Counted from the stretch's first letter, positions 50,365 through 59,071 are shown. The stretch: DNA of 64,000 nt from Avrilella dinanensis (GCF_002807015.1 NZ_NIPO01000001.1:1198072-1262071); one strand, 5' to 3'. Translations and numbers: made by a program. The notes: generated by a model from the letters alone, not told the origin.

Positions 50365-51627
50365 TTACAATCTCCTGCCTTTCTTCTTTTTCTTTATTTG
50401 GTTAGCAAACTGTTCTTCCTCGTAGTCCACTCCCTGTGCATTAGGTAGCAAACTGAACAATCCCATATCGAAATTTTGGGAATGCTCCTGATGGATAAAC
50501 TCAAAAAGGTCTTTCGTTGGTTGGTTATCCATTGTATTCGTTTTGGGAACAGGGTTATCTTGTATTTTCAGTTCGGGCTTGCTACCGTTGTTCCACCATT
50601 CGTTAAAGACATTAGCCGTCAGGTTTCTGTCTAAAGCCGAACCGTTCCAAACACTACGGCTTTCGTGGTCAATAAATGTCATTCCGTAAATTCGTCCTTC
50701 ATGATTACGTCTCACAACCGTATTAATTCCTTGTTCAGTCAATTGCTTTTTAAAATCTGTTTCGTTACTTGTCGTATGAATGGCAAGTTCAACCGTGTTT
50801 TTCAGAACAGACCTCACAGGGCTGGTTTTCAATTTCTCTTTGGACTGCTCAAAATGTTTTTGAAGCTGTGTTAGTCCTGCATCTTTTCCGAAAAGTGATG
50901 CTTTAAAAGGATTGCTTGCCTTGTTTCCGTTCTCGTCCAAAGCTAAATAGACCAATCCGTTTACAGGTTGTCCGTTCCGTTCGCCTTTGACTTCTTCTGC
51001 TGTGATGTTGAACAGAGAAAGCAAAGCATTGTAATTACCCATAGTCGAAAAGCTGTAATTCTTTGGCAGATGCCTTACTACCGAAGCAATCTGACTTTTG
51101 ATGTCGCCTTTGTGGTAATCCACAGGTTTGAAAACTTTGTTGGATTGTTTCTGCTCCTGCTCGGTAGCCTTTTGCAGATTGTATTTTGTTTCCAAATCCC
51201 GACAAATAGCCATTGAGCGTGGATGGTCGTAATCATCGGGGATTTTCTTTCCATCAATGCCTACGCAGGTCGAAACAATGTGTATATGTGTGCGATCAAT
51301 ATCCGTATGCTTGAAAACAATATAAGGCTGGTTCCCGTAGCCCATACGCTCCATATACTCCTGAGCCATTTCGGTAAACTGCTCATCGCTGACCTTATCC
51401 AAAGGATCTGGGTTCAGCGAAATATGGCGTACCGTTTTTTCCGTTTTGATATTTGCCGACAAATATGGCTCAAAGCACTTATTAAAATAGGCTACGGAAT
51501 ACGTGCCGTCCACAGTGTCGGGTATCTTGTTCAAGAGCAGAACTGCTCCGTTTTCATTGTCCACTTTCTGCTGATTGTACAGAATTGCACCATACATATT
51601 GCTTCCCTTTCCAATTTTCGCAATCAT
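50365..51627 (-). CDS. Relaxase MobB (Bacteroidota MobB/relaxase family)
   Basis: The 420-residue relaxase starts MIAKIGKGSNMYGAILYNQQKVDNENGAVLLLNKIP and has the HxH metal motif in KHTDIDRTHIHIVSTCVGIDGKKIPDDYDHPRSMAICRDLE. It nicks oriT and pilots the DNA strand during transfer. It lies 5 bases downstream of MobA. The C-terminal half (QLTEQGINTVVRRNHEGRIYGMTFIDHESRSVWNGSALDRN) is also typical of CTnDOT-like relaxases. It is full length. Confidence 0.93.
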   Translation of the reverse strand: MIAKIGKGSNMYGAILYNQQKVDNENGAVLLLNKIPDTVDGTYSVAYFNKCFEPYLSANIKTEKTVRHISLNPDPLDKVSDEQFTEMAQEYMERMGYGNQPYIVFKHTDIDRTHIHIVSTCVGIDGKKIPDDYDHPRSMAICRDLETKYNLQKATEQEQKQSNKVFKPVDYHKGDIKSQIASVVRHLPKNYSFSTMGNYNALLSLFNITAEEVKGERNGQPVNGLVYLALDENGNKASNPFKASLFGKDAGLTQLQKHFEQSKEKLKTSPVRSVLKNTVELAIHTTSNETDFKKQLTEQGINTVVRRNHEGRIYGMTFIDHESRSVWNGSALDRNLTANVFNEWWNNGSKPELKIQDNPVPKTNTMDNQPTKDLFEFIHQEHSQNFDMGLFSLLPNAQGVDYEEEQFANQIKKKKKGRRL

Positions 51628-51631
51628 TTTT

Positions 51632-52066
51632 CTACTCTTTTTTCAGATACTTCTCTTCAAATTCCTGTGTCAAACGGATAACCTCTTTAGTAACTTGTAC
51701 CAATTCTATGGTTTCCTTTTCCAATCTAAAAAGATATGTTCCTGCTTTTTTCTCTGAAAAATTGCGGTATAATATCTTCACAATTTGGTTGTAATTTGTT
51801 CCGATTGCTCGGAACTGGCTAAAAAATCGGGTCAACTTTTCGTGATATTCCACCGCATTCATATCAATTTTTACGGTCTTTACCGTCTTCTGAAAGATGC
51901 AGGCTGTGATAAAATGAGCAATAGCTTTCATTTCTGACTGGTCAAAGAGTGCAAGAAATTTGGCATTGTCCTCTGCATTCAGGTTGATGGAATACCGATT
52001 GACCGCAGGGTCAATCTTTGGTTTTCTTCCTGATTTCCTAATCTGTTTTCTGTTCTTCTCTTCCAT
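51632..52066 (-). CDS. Mobilization accessory protein MobA
   Basis: The protein is 144 residues from ATG 52066 (MEEKNRKQIRKSGRKPKIDPAVNRYSINLNAEDNAKFLALFDQSEMK); a longer frame reaches back to 52159 but its extra residues are unlike the family and overlap oriT. It is a ribbon-helix-helix MobC-like relaxosome protein that binds oriT next to the relaxase. Its start is adjacent to the hairpin-rich region at 52090-52225. Confidence 0.88.
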   Translation of the reverse strand: MEEKNRKQIRKSGRKPKIDPAVNRYSINLNAEDNAKFLALFDQSEMKAIAHFITACIFQKTVKTVKIDMNAVEYHEKLTRFFSQFRAIGTNYNQIVKILYRNFSEKKAGTYLFRLEKETIELVQVTKEVIRLTQEFEEKYLKKE

Positions 52067-52089
52067 AATAAATCCATTTTTAATTTTAC

Positions 52090-52225
52090 ACAAACGGGCG
52101 ACTTCGGAGCCGTTTCCAGCCCCCTGCAAGGGCAAGTGCCTTTGAGTGCCGAAATTCATTTCGAGGACCTCAAAGGATAACTTGCTCTGAACAGGAGTTC
52201 AGAAGAATCCGTTTTGCAAACGGAT
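52090..52225. other. Candidate origin of transfer (oriT) with nested inverted repeats
   Basis: Directly upstream of mobA lie three inverted repeats. CCTTTGAG (52139-52146) pairs with CTCAAAGG (52169-52176), enclosing a perfect inner CGAAAT-TC-ATTTCG (52150-52163), and ATCCGTTT-TGC-AAACGGAT (52207-52225) is separate. Such stacked hairpins beside mobA are the layout of Bacteroidota oriT regions. I cannot locate the nick site. Confidence 0.65.
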
Positions 52226-52260
52226 TGGAGTTAGCCGAAAAAAGCAGTCGCTTCCATTAC

Positions 52261-52565
52261 AAATTTCGATAAGACTATCTGAATAACAATTATTTACGAT
52301 TAAGCCAAATAAAGCCAATGAACGCCAAATAGTGCCATTTATATGCTGATTGGGATTGCTTTTATTTTCTTTGTGTGGTTAGTTAGCTGATTGGCTATGT
52401 CCTTAATCAAGTAAATGAACAGCAAAAACCCCGACAGCAAATCAGCGTGATTGATTGCAGGCAAGTTGGGGGTATTTTTAGTTAATGAAATAGCTATTGT
52501 GCAATGATATTTACAACTGACTGCTTAGCTAACCAGACAGCTAATTTGAGATAATATTAAAAACG
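52261..52565. other. Gene-free leader before the DUF3408 gene
   Basis: The region contains repeated TAGCTGATTGGCTA and CTTAGCTAACCAGACAGCTAA elements and no supported frame. In related conjugative transposons a ParA gene occupies this position; here it is absent. Confidence 0.5.
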
Positions 52566-53057
52566 ATGGATATGATACACGAAGAAAACAAAAAACAGCA
52601 ATCCGAAGAACAGGATTTTATGGAAATGATTATCGGTAACGACAAGAAAAATTCCCAACAGGAACAACAGACAATAACACATCAGGTCGATTTTACTAAA
52701 CCCAATGTAGATGAAGAAGCGATGATGCTTGTAATGGCTGGAGAAGAACCTACGGAAATGGAATATACAAAACCGACATCAAGTAATGCAAAAAGAACCG
52801 CTTCAAAGCCAAAGAAGCTGACGAAAGAGGATTACTGCGGACAGTTCTTTAAAATCCCGAACAGGATTGCAAGCAAAGGCAAATCGGTCTATGTACGTCA
52901 GGTACACCACGAAACATTTAACAGGCTTACCAACATTATGGGTATCGACAAGCTCACGATTTATGCGTATCTGGACAACATTATCGAATACCACTTTCAG
53001 GAGTTCGGAGAACTGATTAAGGAAATCTATAACGATAAGCACAAGCCATTGTTTTGA
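52566..53057 (+). CDS. DUF3408 domain protein
   Basis: The 163-residue protein has an acidic, glutamine-rich N-terminal half (1-95) and a conserved C-terminal domain (GQFFKIPNRIASKGKSVYVRQVHHETFNRLTNIMGIDKLTIYAYLDNIIEYHFQEFGELIKEIY), the DUF3408 family found next to mob/tra genes of Bacteroidota elements. The function is unknown but linked to transfer, probably DNA binding. Confidence 0.88.
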   Translation: MDMIHEENKKQQSEEQDFMEMIIGNDKKNSQQEQQTITHQVDFTKPNVDEEAMMLVMAGEEPTEMEYTKPTSSNAKRTASKPKKLTKEDYCGQFFKIPNRIASKGKSVYVRQVHHETFNRLTNIMGIDKLTIYAYLDNIIEYHFQEFGELIKEIYNDKHKPLF

Positions 53058-53437
53058 TGACCGTCCTTTGGTCAGGATGCCTAACTCCCTTTTAAATTGT
53101 TTCCAAAAGAAAAAAACAGAAAAAAAAGAAAGCCGTATAATCAAGGCGGACAGGGAAAAACCAAAAGGAAACGGAATAAGTCCCGAAGGGTGGCAGGGCA
53201 ACTGAGCAACTCGCCAAAGCGACCTTTTTTTTGCCCTGCCATTATGCCGTAAGCTTTTGGTTGGGCAGTGCGGTGGCTGTCCGCTTTATCTTTGCTACCT
53301 TTTTATTCTTTTTTGGATACATTTTTAAATATTTCATCATAGTATTTGGCAAAACACCGCCACTCAACGCCAATGGATACAACATTAGAATGACCTATAT
53401 CAATAGCTTTTATTTTCGAGGTTTAAATGATGTTGAT
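53058..53437. other. Structured gene-free leader upstream of the HTH genes
   Basis: GGCAGGGCAA (53192-53201) pairs with TTGCCCTGCC (53231-53240) around a 29-base loop. A smaller TGACC...GGTCA hairpin follows the DUF3408 stop. The longer frame starting at 53231 overlaps this structure and has no HTH homology in its first 69 codons, so I place the gene start at 53438. Confidence 0.5.
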
Positions 53438-53734
53438 ATGGAAATAACAGTTTTAGACATTCAGATTTTAAAGGCACTGCACAGAGAAGTAAAGGAAGTT
53501 TCCAATTTGATTTCGGAAATAACTGCACCTTACAAAGCCTTGCAACAGGCAACAAAATGGCTCGACCAACAGGAAGCCTGCCAACTGCTCAATATCAGCA
53601 AAAGAACATTGCAGACGTACAGGGCAAAAGGCATTCTTGGGGCAACGCAAATCAATCGGAAGACGTATTTCAGATTATCCGAAGTGGAGTTACTGATGCA
53701 GGGAGAGCGACCATTAAAAAAGCAAAAGAAATGA
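53438..53734 (+). CDS. Excisionase-like helix-turn-helix protein 1
   Basis: The protein is 98 residues from ATG 53438 (MEITVLDIQILKALHREVKEVS). The C-terminal half is a MerR-type/HTH_17 domain: WLDQQEACQLLNISKRTLQTYRAKGILGATQINRKTYFRLSEVELLM. Such small proteins serve as excision or transfer regulators on Bacteroidota elements. It overlaps the next gene by ATGA. Confidence 0.85.
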   Translation: MEITVLDIQILKALHREVKEVSNLISEITAPYKALQQATKWLDQQEACQLLNISKRTLQTYRAKGILGATQINRKTYFRLSEVELLMQGERPLKKQKK

Positions 53735-54012
53735 AACAGATTGGAAATTCAAACGAGGATATGCTTGCTCTGCTCGAAGCTGTGGTAGGCATCAAAAATG
53801 AACTGCTGTATATCAGGGAATATTTCCACCCATTATTGCAAGGGGAAATTTATCTTTCAGGCGAACAGGTCTGCGAGATGTTACACATCAGCAAACGGAC
53901 GTTGCAACAGTACAGAGATGACGGACTGATACCTTTTATCAAACTCGAAAGGAAAATCCTTTTTCGTGAAAGTGATATTGTGAAAGTATTGGAAAATAAC
54001 TATCAGCGTTAG
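53731..54012 (+). CDS. Excisionase-like helix-turn-helix protein 2
   Basis: The 93-residue protein carries LSGEQVCEMLHISKRTLQQYRDDGLIPFIKLERKILFRESDIVKVLENNY, the same HTH_17 fold as protein 1 (KRTLQ.YR). Its ATG overlaps the stop of protein 1 (ATGA), so the two are translationally coupled. This pair of HTH proteins recurs in CTn elements of this phylum. Confidence 0.88.
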   Translation: MKQIGNSNEDMLALLEAVVGIKNELLYIREYFHPLLQGEIYLSGEQVCEMLHISKRTLQQYRDDGLIPFIKLERKILFRESDIVKVLENNYQR

Positions 54013-54065
54013 CCGATTTTAAATAAATGCTTTGAAACTATAATCCGTATCGGTCAATTAAAGAA

Positions 54066-54095
54066 ACAGCCCACTGCTTAAAAACAATGGGCTGT
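54066..54095. terminator. Bidirectional terminator between the HTH genes and the RloC-like gene
   Basis: ACAGCCCA (54066-54073) pairs with TGGGCTGT (54088-54095) around a 14-base loop. It lies between convergent genes that end at 54012 and 54101. Confidence 0.7.
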
Positions 54096-54100
54096 AATAT

Positions 54101-56500
54101 TTATGATTGAGGCGTTTCTGATTCAGCAAGAACTTCGACTCCAATGCTTAAAAGTAAAGCTTCATATTGTTCACTGTCTTTTTCTTTGATTTTATCTAAA
54201 ATGAATGTTGCAGTTTTTTTCATTTCAGGTATATCAATGGGGGTCATACCTTTTTCAAACAATGCTTCTAAATGTGAAAATTCATTATTTATTCTGTCTG
54301 TTAAGCTTGAAGCTTGTCTATTCCCTCCAAAAAATCTTATTAGTTTATCGTCTTTTTCGACTGCATTTGGATACTTGTAATAAAGAAATGCTTCTAAAAA
54401 CTTTCGTGTATTGTTTCCGAAGTTGTAAAATAAGTTATGTTGGATTTCATCGTCAGCATTGGCTGTTGAACACAAATAAATTTGATGAAACAAAAAATTA
54501 AATTCAGTTACATAATCCTTTAAATAACGTGGCATTATTTTGATTTTACTGCTTTCTTTTTCTCGTGTAATCAAGAAGTATGCACTCTGGTTTTTATTTA
54601 AAGCACTCGGCAAACGTTTCAAGTATTTTAGAAAATCAAGGTTGTGTGTAGAAATGAATATTTGTTCAAACTCTTGTTTGGCAATAATTTCAGCATTAAT
54701 AAGAGAATAAACGAAAAAAATGTGATTGCTATCTAAACTTGAAATTGGATCATCAATCCAAATGATTGGTTTGCTTCCTTTGGTATCAACATCTTCAAGT
54801 TTTGCCATAAAGTAACAAAATGCAATCAAACTACATTCACCTTCGCTTAGGTGGTGTGATTTCTTTCCGTTTCTTACTATTTCAAATCGTATTTTTTTAC
54901 CGCCTGAAACATCTGCATCTCCTAAGGCTTGTAATGTTAGAAAATCATGCCCGAAGAAATTGTTTAGATATTCATTTACTTTCAACGCTCCTTTTTCTTC
55001 ATCTTTCATCAGGCGTTCTTTATCTTCAATCTGGGTAATCTGTTGTCTAATTTTCTCTTCTACAGCTTGCTTGCCCTGTGTTTCGTTTTCAGAAGTTTCT
55101 TTCAATGTCTGTATTCTTGCGGTTGCATTCGAATATTGAATTGTTGTTACAAAATCGGAGACTTCACGTAATCTCAAAAGTTTTTTTGCTTCTGTTTGTT
55201 CGCTGCCCAAGGAATTACTATACCCGTTTGCTTCATTTTTATATTTTTCAAAAATTTCCCAACACCATTGAATTCTCTTACTATTATCAATAATATCAAT
55301 ATATTCTTTAGTATTTAAAAGGTCATCTTTTCGTTCTTTAAGGCTTGTAATAATGCGATTTAATTCTATTTTGATTTTATCAACGATGTTTTGTTTTAGT
55401 GAAATTAATCTATCTAAATCCGAATGAAATTTTGAATAAAAAGCACTTTTGTCGATTTGAAGTTGTGAATCAATATCGCGAATTGAATTTTCAACTTGAG
55501 AAATTAACACATTGATTTCTATTTCTAATTTCTCAGATTCTTCGTCAAAATGGCTGTCCAGTTCGTTCCAACGATTCTCTGAAATATCATTGCCACAAAA
55601 AGCACATTGTTCAAGTTTATCTTTGTGTATTTGTCGTCCATCTTTAACCCAACGATTAAGAATAGCATCTTTCAAAAGTTGCTCGATTTTGTTAGAACTG
55701 CTGATTGATTTCGTAACAAGTTCTTTCGCTTTTGTATTAAGCGTGTTTAAATCTAAATTTGGTTTTACAATTGTGGGAATATCTGCATTTGTTCTCTCAT
55801 TCAGTAAATTTTGTTTTTCTGTTATTTCGGTATCTGTTAATGGTAGAAACGAAGTTTCTAAAACAGTGGAAATATCATTTTGAAGTTTATTGATGTTATA
55901 ATTTTGGTCACCAAACTTTTCAGATTTGTATTTTATTCCGTTAGGGTTGTTAGTTGCTTTATGGTTTAGTTGTTGGCTCAAACTACTGTTCTCTGTTTGA
56001 TACGCTTGTAATGCTGTGTTTGCAATTGTTGTAGCGTTTTTAAGTTCAAGATAAAATCCAGTTTCGTTTGCTTCTTCGTTGCTACCTAAATCATGTTTTA
56101 ATGTTTGTATTTCTTCTTCAATGGTGGCATTACCTCCAATTATTGCAAATGGGGTAATACTTTCATCCGAATTCACAATGAAACGAAGGTTGTCTTTTAC
56201 AAAATCTTCGTTAAACACTCTGATTTTCTTTCCGTGTGCCGTTAGATTATTTTGCGTTGTATCTGCAATGTCTTGAATGCTTACTTCAAATTGTGGATTT
56301 TCGTATTTATCAGAAATGTTGCCTATTTCTAATGCTCTTACTATTCTTGAAAGAGTTGTTTTACCAGAATAGTTACGTCCGTATAAAATGTTGATTGGTT
56401 TAAATAAAACTATATTATTTCCATCGTCGCGAATAGCTGTGTCCCAATTGAAATTTTGGAAAACAGCAAGGTTATTGATTGATTTGAACTTCGTAATCAT
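54101..56500 (-). CDS. AAA_13 family ATPase, RloC-like (putative anticodon nuclease), cargo of the element
   Basis: The 799-residue protein has Walker A GRNYSGKTT (41-49), then coiled coils, a CxxC zinc hook (CAFC, Cys299/Cys302) in the middle, more coiled coil, the ABC signature LSEGE, and Walker B IIWIDDPISSLD. Towards the end is RKFLE ... FSH, an R-x3-E ... H set at Arg699, Glu703 and His743. PrrC and RloC cleave tRNA anticodon loops as phage-exclusion factors using an R-x3-E ... H triad, and RloC carries a CxxC zinc hook. The triad here is a motif match only. No hsd genes are nearby (PrrC needs EcoprrI), so it would act alone like RloC. Confidence 0.8.
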   Translation of the reverse strand: MITKFKSINNLAVFQNFNWDTAIRDDGNNIVLFKPINILYGRNYSGKTTLSRIVRALEIGNISDKYENPQFEVSIQDIADTTQNNLTAHGKKIRVFNEDFVKDNLRFIVNSDESITPFAIIGGNATIEEEIQTLKHDLGSNEEANETGFYLELKNATTIANTALQAYQTENSSLSQQLNHKATNNPNGIKYKSEKFGDQNYNINKLQNDISTVLETSFLPLTDTEITEKQNLLNERTNADIPTIVKPNLDLNTLNTKAKELVTKSISSSNKIEQLLKDAILNRWVKDGRQIHKDKLEQCAFCGNDISENRWNELDSHFDEESEKLEIEINVLISQVENSIRDIDSQLQIDKSAFYSKFHSDLDRLISLKQNIVDKIKIELNRIITSLKERKDDLLNTKEYIDIIDNSKRIQWCWEIFEKYKNEANGYSNSLGSEQTEAKKLLRLREVSDFVTTIQYSNATARIQTLKETSENETQGKQAVEEKIRQQITQIEDKERLMKDEEKGALKVNEYLNNFFGHDFLTLQALGDADVSGGKKIRFEIVRNGKKSHHLSEGECSLIAFCYFMAKLEDVDTKGSKPIIWIDDPISSLDSNHIFFVYSLINAEIIAKQEFEQIFISTHNLDFLKYLKRLPSALNKNQSAYFLITREKESSKIKIMPRYLKDYVTEFNFLFHQIYLCSTANADDEIQHNLFYNFGNNTRKFLEAFLYYKYPNAVEKDDKLIRFFGGNRQASSLTDRINNEFSHLEALFEKGMTPIDIPEMKKTATFILDKIKEKDSEQYEALLLSIGVEVLAESETPQS

Positions 56501-56580
56501 TATAGCATTATTCTGAATTTATGATTTAAGTATTACAATATGGATGAAATACGAATATAATGAAATATAATTATTTATTA

Positions 56581-56609
56581 AGATGATGGAACTTCCAAAT
56601 CTATCATCT
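56581..56609 (-). terminator. Weak hairpin after the integrase gene
   Basis: AGATGAT (56581-56587) pairs with ATCATCT (56603-56609), 14 bases beyond the integrase stop at 56623. There is no T run of note, so its function is uncertain. Confidence 0.4.
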
Positions 56610-56622
56610 GAAGAATATTATA

Positions 56623-57873
56623 TTAAAGTTGAGTAATGAAAGACCGTTCCATACCCTTGAATTTATGGGAAACCTTCTGCATATCCTTTCCGACTTTCTC
56701 GTTGAGTATCTTGGCATAAATCTGTGTGGTAGCCATGTTCTTATGCCCTAACATCTTGCTTAAACTTTCCAGCGGAACACCCTCACTCAAAAACAAGGTA
56801 GCAAATGTATGACGTGCCAAATGGAAGGTTACTCTCTTTTCTTTTAGACAGTCAATCTGTTGGGATATTCTCTTTAGGCTGTCATTGCAGACTGTGTTTG
56901 ATGGTACAGGGAATACCTTTCCATCCTTTGAAAATCCCGCATATTTCTCAATAATCATTTTAGGAATATCCAACAGCATCACGTTTGACGATGTGGCTGT
57001 CTTTTTCCTACGTATGATAATCCATTGGTTGCCATCAAAGAAATCCTGAATATTGCTGTTTCTAAGTCCTTTCATATCTGAATAGGAAAGACCTGTAAAG
57101 CAACTGAAAACAAACAGGTCTTTAACCAATTCGTCTTTCTTTTTATCGCAGTTGAACGTTACAAGTTGTTCTAATTCATTCCGTAGCAGATAACCTCTGT
57201 CTTTGTCCTTTTTAGTGTTCTTATACTCGCTGAATGGATTGAAAGTAAGATGCTTTCTGCTCATTGCTAAGCGGCAAAGCGTGGTAAATCCAATCATATA
57301 CAACCAAATGGTGTTGTGTGTCAAGCTTTGGTCGTCACGCAGGTAATAATCAAAGTCCTGTACAAAATCAGATGTAAGATCGTTGAATGATAACTCAGAA
57401 TATCCGTACTTTGTCAGTGCAAAATTACGCAGGTGCTTTAAAAGTGTTTTGTATTTACTGCGTGTACCATTTACCCGAAGTCCACTATTAACCTTTTTCT
57501 CATAGTCCAATAGGAACTGTTCATAGAATTTGAAAAAGGTAAGTTCTCCGCTTTCCATACCGAGAAAGGCATTTTTAAGTTTAGTACTGTTTACCGTCCC
57601 CTCATTCTTTAGGACTTTGGAATAGCATTCCTCAATACCTGAACGGATTTTGTCAAGGTTGCTGTTTGTTTCTTGGGCTTCTCGGCTTTTTCCTAAAACC
57701 CTGCCATACTTCAAATCCCAGTTTGTTGCGGAAATATCCAGCTTGGTACTGAATGCAGATTGTTTTCCGTTTACGGTAATTCTACACATAACCGCAACTT
57801 TTCCGTTTTTCTTTGGGGCATTCTTTTTAAGGTAGAAAAGAACCTTAAATGTTGATTTTTTTGTCGTTTCCAT
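56623..57873 (-). CDS. CTnDOT-type tyrosine recombinase (integrase)
   Basis: The protein is 416 residues from ATG 57873 (METTKKSTFKVLFYLKKNAPKKNGKVAVMCRITVNGK); a 48-residue upstream extension in frame is not integrase-like. The SAM-like domain is followed by the catalytic domain: FSCFTGLSYSDMKGLRN, HLARHTFATLFLSEG (His351, Arg354), LGHKNMATTQIYAKI (His377, nucleophile Tyr386). A serine occupies the position of the first catalytic arginine (GLSYSD), as reported for IntDOT. It should integrate and excise this element with an element-coded HTH factor. Confidence 0.92.
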   Translation of the reverse strand: METTKKSTFKVLFYLKKNAPKKNGKVAVMCRITVNGKQSAFSTKLDISATNWDLKYGRVLGKSREAQETNSNLDKIRSGIEECYSKVLKNEGTVNSTKLKNAFLGMESGELTFFKFYEQFLLDYEKKVNSGLRVNGTRSKYKTLLKHLRNFALTKYGYSELSFNDLTSDFVQDFDYYLRDDQSLTHNTIWLYMIGFTTLCRLAMSRKHLTFNPFSEYKNTKKDKDRGYLLRNELEQLVTFNCDKKKDELVKDLFVFSCFTGLSYSDMKGLRNSNIQDFFDGNQWIIIRRKKTATSSNVMLLDIPKMIIEKYAGFSKDGKVFPVPSNTVCNDSLKRISQQIDCLKEKRVTFHLARHTFATLFLSEGVPLESLSKMLGHKNMATTQIYAKILNEKVGKDMQKVSHKFKGMERSFITQL

Positions 57874-58059
57874 ACTCACAATTCTTAATGATAAAATTAA
57901 ACTTATGTGAGCCACGGAACAATATGAAAAACTATGCAGAAAGCTGAAGTACAGTATTTTAAAAAAATTACTTCTGATATTTAAAAGTAACGTTTTAGTA
58001 ACCTTACTTTTGTCCATCGTTGCTTTTTCCTGCTTTTTACCTCGTTACCAAGAAATCAA

Positions 58060-58094
58060 AAAACGATTGTAATGCCTTTATTTACAATCGTTTT
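58060..58094 (-). terminator. Terminator after the alpha/beta hydrolase gene
   Basis: AAAACGATTGTAA (58060-58072) pairs with TTACAATCGTTTT (58082-58094), with A residues upstream on the plus strand giving a U tract on the minus transcript. It marks the end of the chromosomal gene and lies outside the integrase. Confidence 0.78.
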
Positions 58095-58136
58095 GCCTGC
58101 TATTAATCTTTGATGTATTTTTACTGAAATTTTATT

Positions 58137-59009
58137 TTAAAAATTATCGTGAGTTAAAAATCGTTCTATTTCTTCCAACACATTTTTATCCCCCAGTATT
58201 TTACGATGACCTAATTTTTCCGTAAGGAAAAGTGTTGATTCTGACATAGCCTTATGAATGTCCACACTTGACTGATACGGCACGTCCGGGTCGTTTTTAT
58301 CATGAATAAGCAATACCGGAATATCTATTTTTCTGGCTTGTTCGGCTACATGATAATCTTCCATTTTGTTATGGAGTTTCTTTTCAAAATAACGTTGTAG
58401 CTTTGGGGATATTTTCTCTTTCAACCCCAACTTTTTCACAAAATCTTCGAGAACGTCCACCATATTGTTCCCACCGCTGACGGCTACTGCTTTCTTCGCA
58501 CGTACTCCTCTGGCAAGGCAATTCAACGTGGCTACTGCCCCCAGCGAATGTCCGACAATGACATCAAATCCGTGGTATTTATCATCAAGCAAGGTTACCG
58601 CTTCCATAAATTCCAGCAAATGTGTTTTGTTTTTGCTTGATTTTCCATGCCCGGGAGCATCAAAACTAATCACTTTGTAACCTGATTTTTTCAGCAAATT
58701 GGCTATAGAAAAAAGCTGGGTTCCTCTCCCGCTCCACCCATGTACCAGCAAAGCAGTTTTCTGTCCTTCGCCATATTCATACACCAAAATATTTTTGTGC
58801 GATTCCGGCAAAACCATCGGGTATTTCACTGAGAATGTATCCATGCCTTTTTCTCGTGCCGGCATAGGGAAACGAGCTGGGGTAACAAATAATTTATAGG
58901 CAAAACGAACTGCCCATCTGTCTGACACAAAAGACATTGCCTTTGCCGATGTTCTGACATATTTCGGCACTTCAATAATAGGATTAGGCTTATTTTTATC
59001 TGCTTTCAT
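58137..59009 (-). CDS. Alpha/beta hydrolase (chromosomal)
   Basis: The protein is 290 residues from ATG 59009 (MKADKNKPNPIIEVPKYVRTSAKAMSF). The longer frame to 59036 would start inside the terminator of the next gene, so I use the internal start. The hydrolase core has TALLVHGWSGRGTQLFSI, VISFDAPGHGKS, VIVGHSLGAVATLNCL (nucleophile Ser in GHSLG), PVLLIHDKNDPDVPY (Asp) and the C-terminal His in KLGHRKIL. It has no signal peptide. It is the first chromosomal gene beyond the element. Confidence 0.85.
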   Translation of the reverse strand: MKADKNKPNPIIEVPKYVRTSAKAMSFVSDRWAVRFAYKLFVTPARFPMPAREKGMDTFSVKYPMVLPESHKNILVYEYGEGQKTALLVHGWSGRGTQLFSIANLLKKSGYKVISFDAPGHGKSSKNKTHLLEFMEAVTLLDDKYHGFDVIVGHSLGAVATLNCLARGVRAKKAVAVSGGNNMVDVLEDFVKKLGLKEKISPKLQRYFEKKLHNKMEDYHVAEQARKIDIPVLLIHDKNDPDVPYQSSVDIHKAMSESTLFLTEKLGHRKILGDKNVLEEIERFLTHDNF

Positions 59010-59025
59010 ATTAACGCATATCATT

Positions 59026-59054
59026 AAAAAAGCCATTCCAAGGAATGACTTTTT
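59026..59054 (-). terminator. Terminator after folD, overlapping the region upstream of the hydrolase start
   Basis: AAAAAAGCCATTCC (59026-59039) pairs with GGAATGACTTTTT (59042-59054; one mismatch) on either side of a 2-base loop. It lies 17 bases after folD ends and explains why the hydrolase start is placed at 59009. Confidence 0.75.
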
Positions 59055-59071
59055 ATCTTTTTAAAAAATTT

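Larger units (their letters stand above)
50365..57873. mobile_element. Integrative mobilizable element (int to mobB, about 7.5-8 kb)
   Basis: From right to left it contains a CTnDOT-type tyrosine integrase, a cargo AAA ATPase, two small HTH proteins, a DUF3408 protein, an oriT-like region, MobA and MobB. There are no tra genes, coupling protein or ParA, so it should need a helper conjugative element for transfer. The edges are approximate: the left end lies in 49882-50364 and the right end in 57874-58058. Confidence 0.85.

Noticed and set aside
53231..53437. N-terminal 69 codons of the first HTH frame, hydrophobic
   Set aside because: They overlap a conserved-looking inverted repeat and have no homology; the HTH protein naturally begins at 53438.
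50079..57983. Shared 10-mer CTGATATTTA at 50079 and 57974 as a possible att core
   Set aside because: The match is short, in AT-rich DNA, and a 10-base coincidence between two regions of this size is not unlikely. No longer repeat or tRNA gene supports it.
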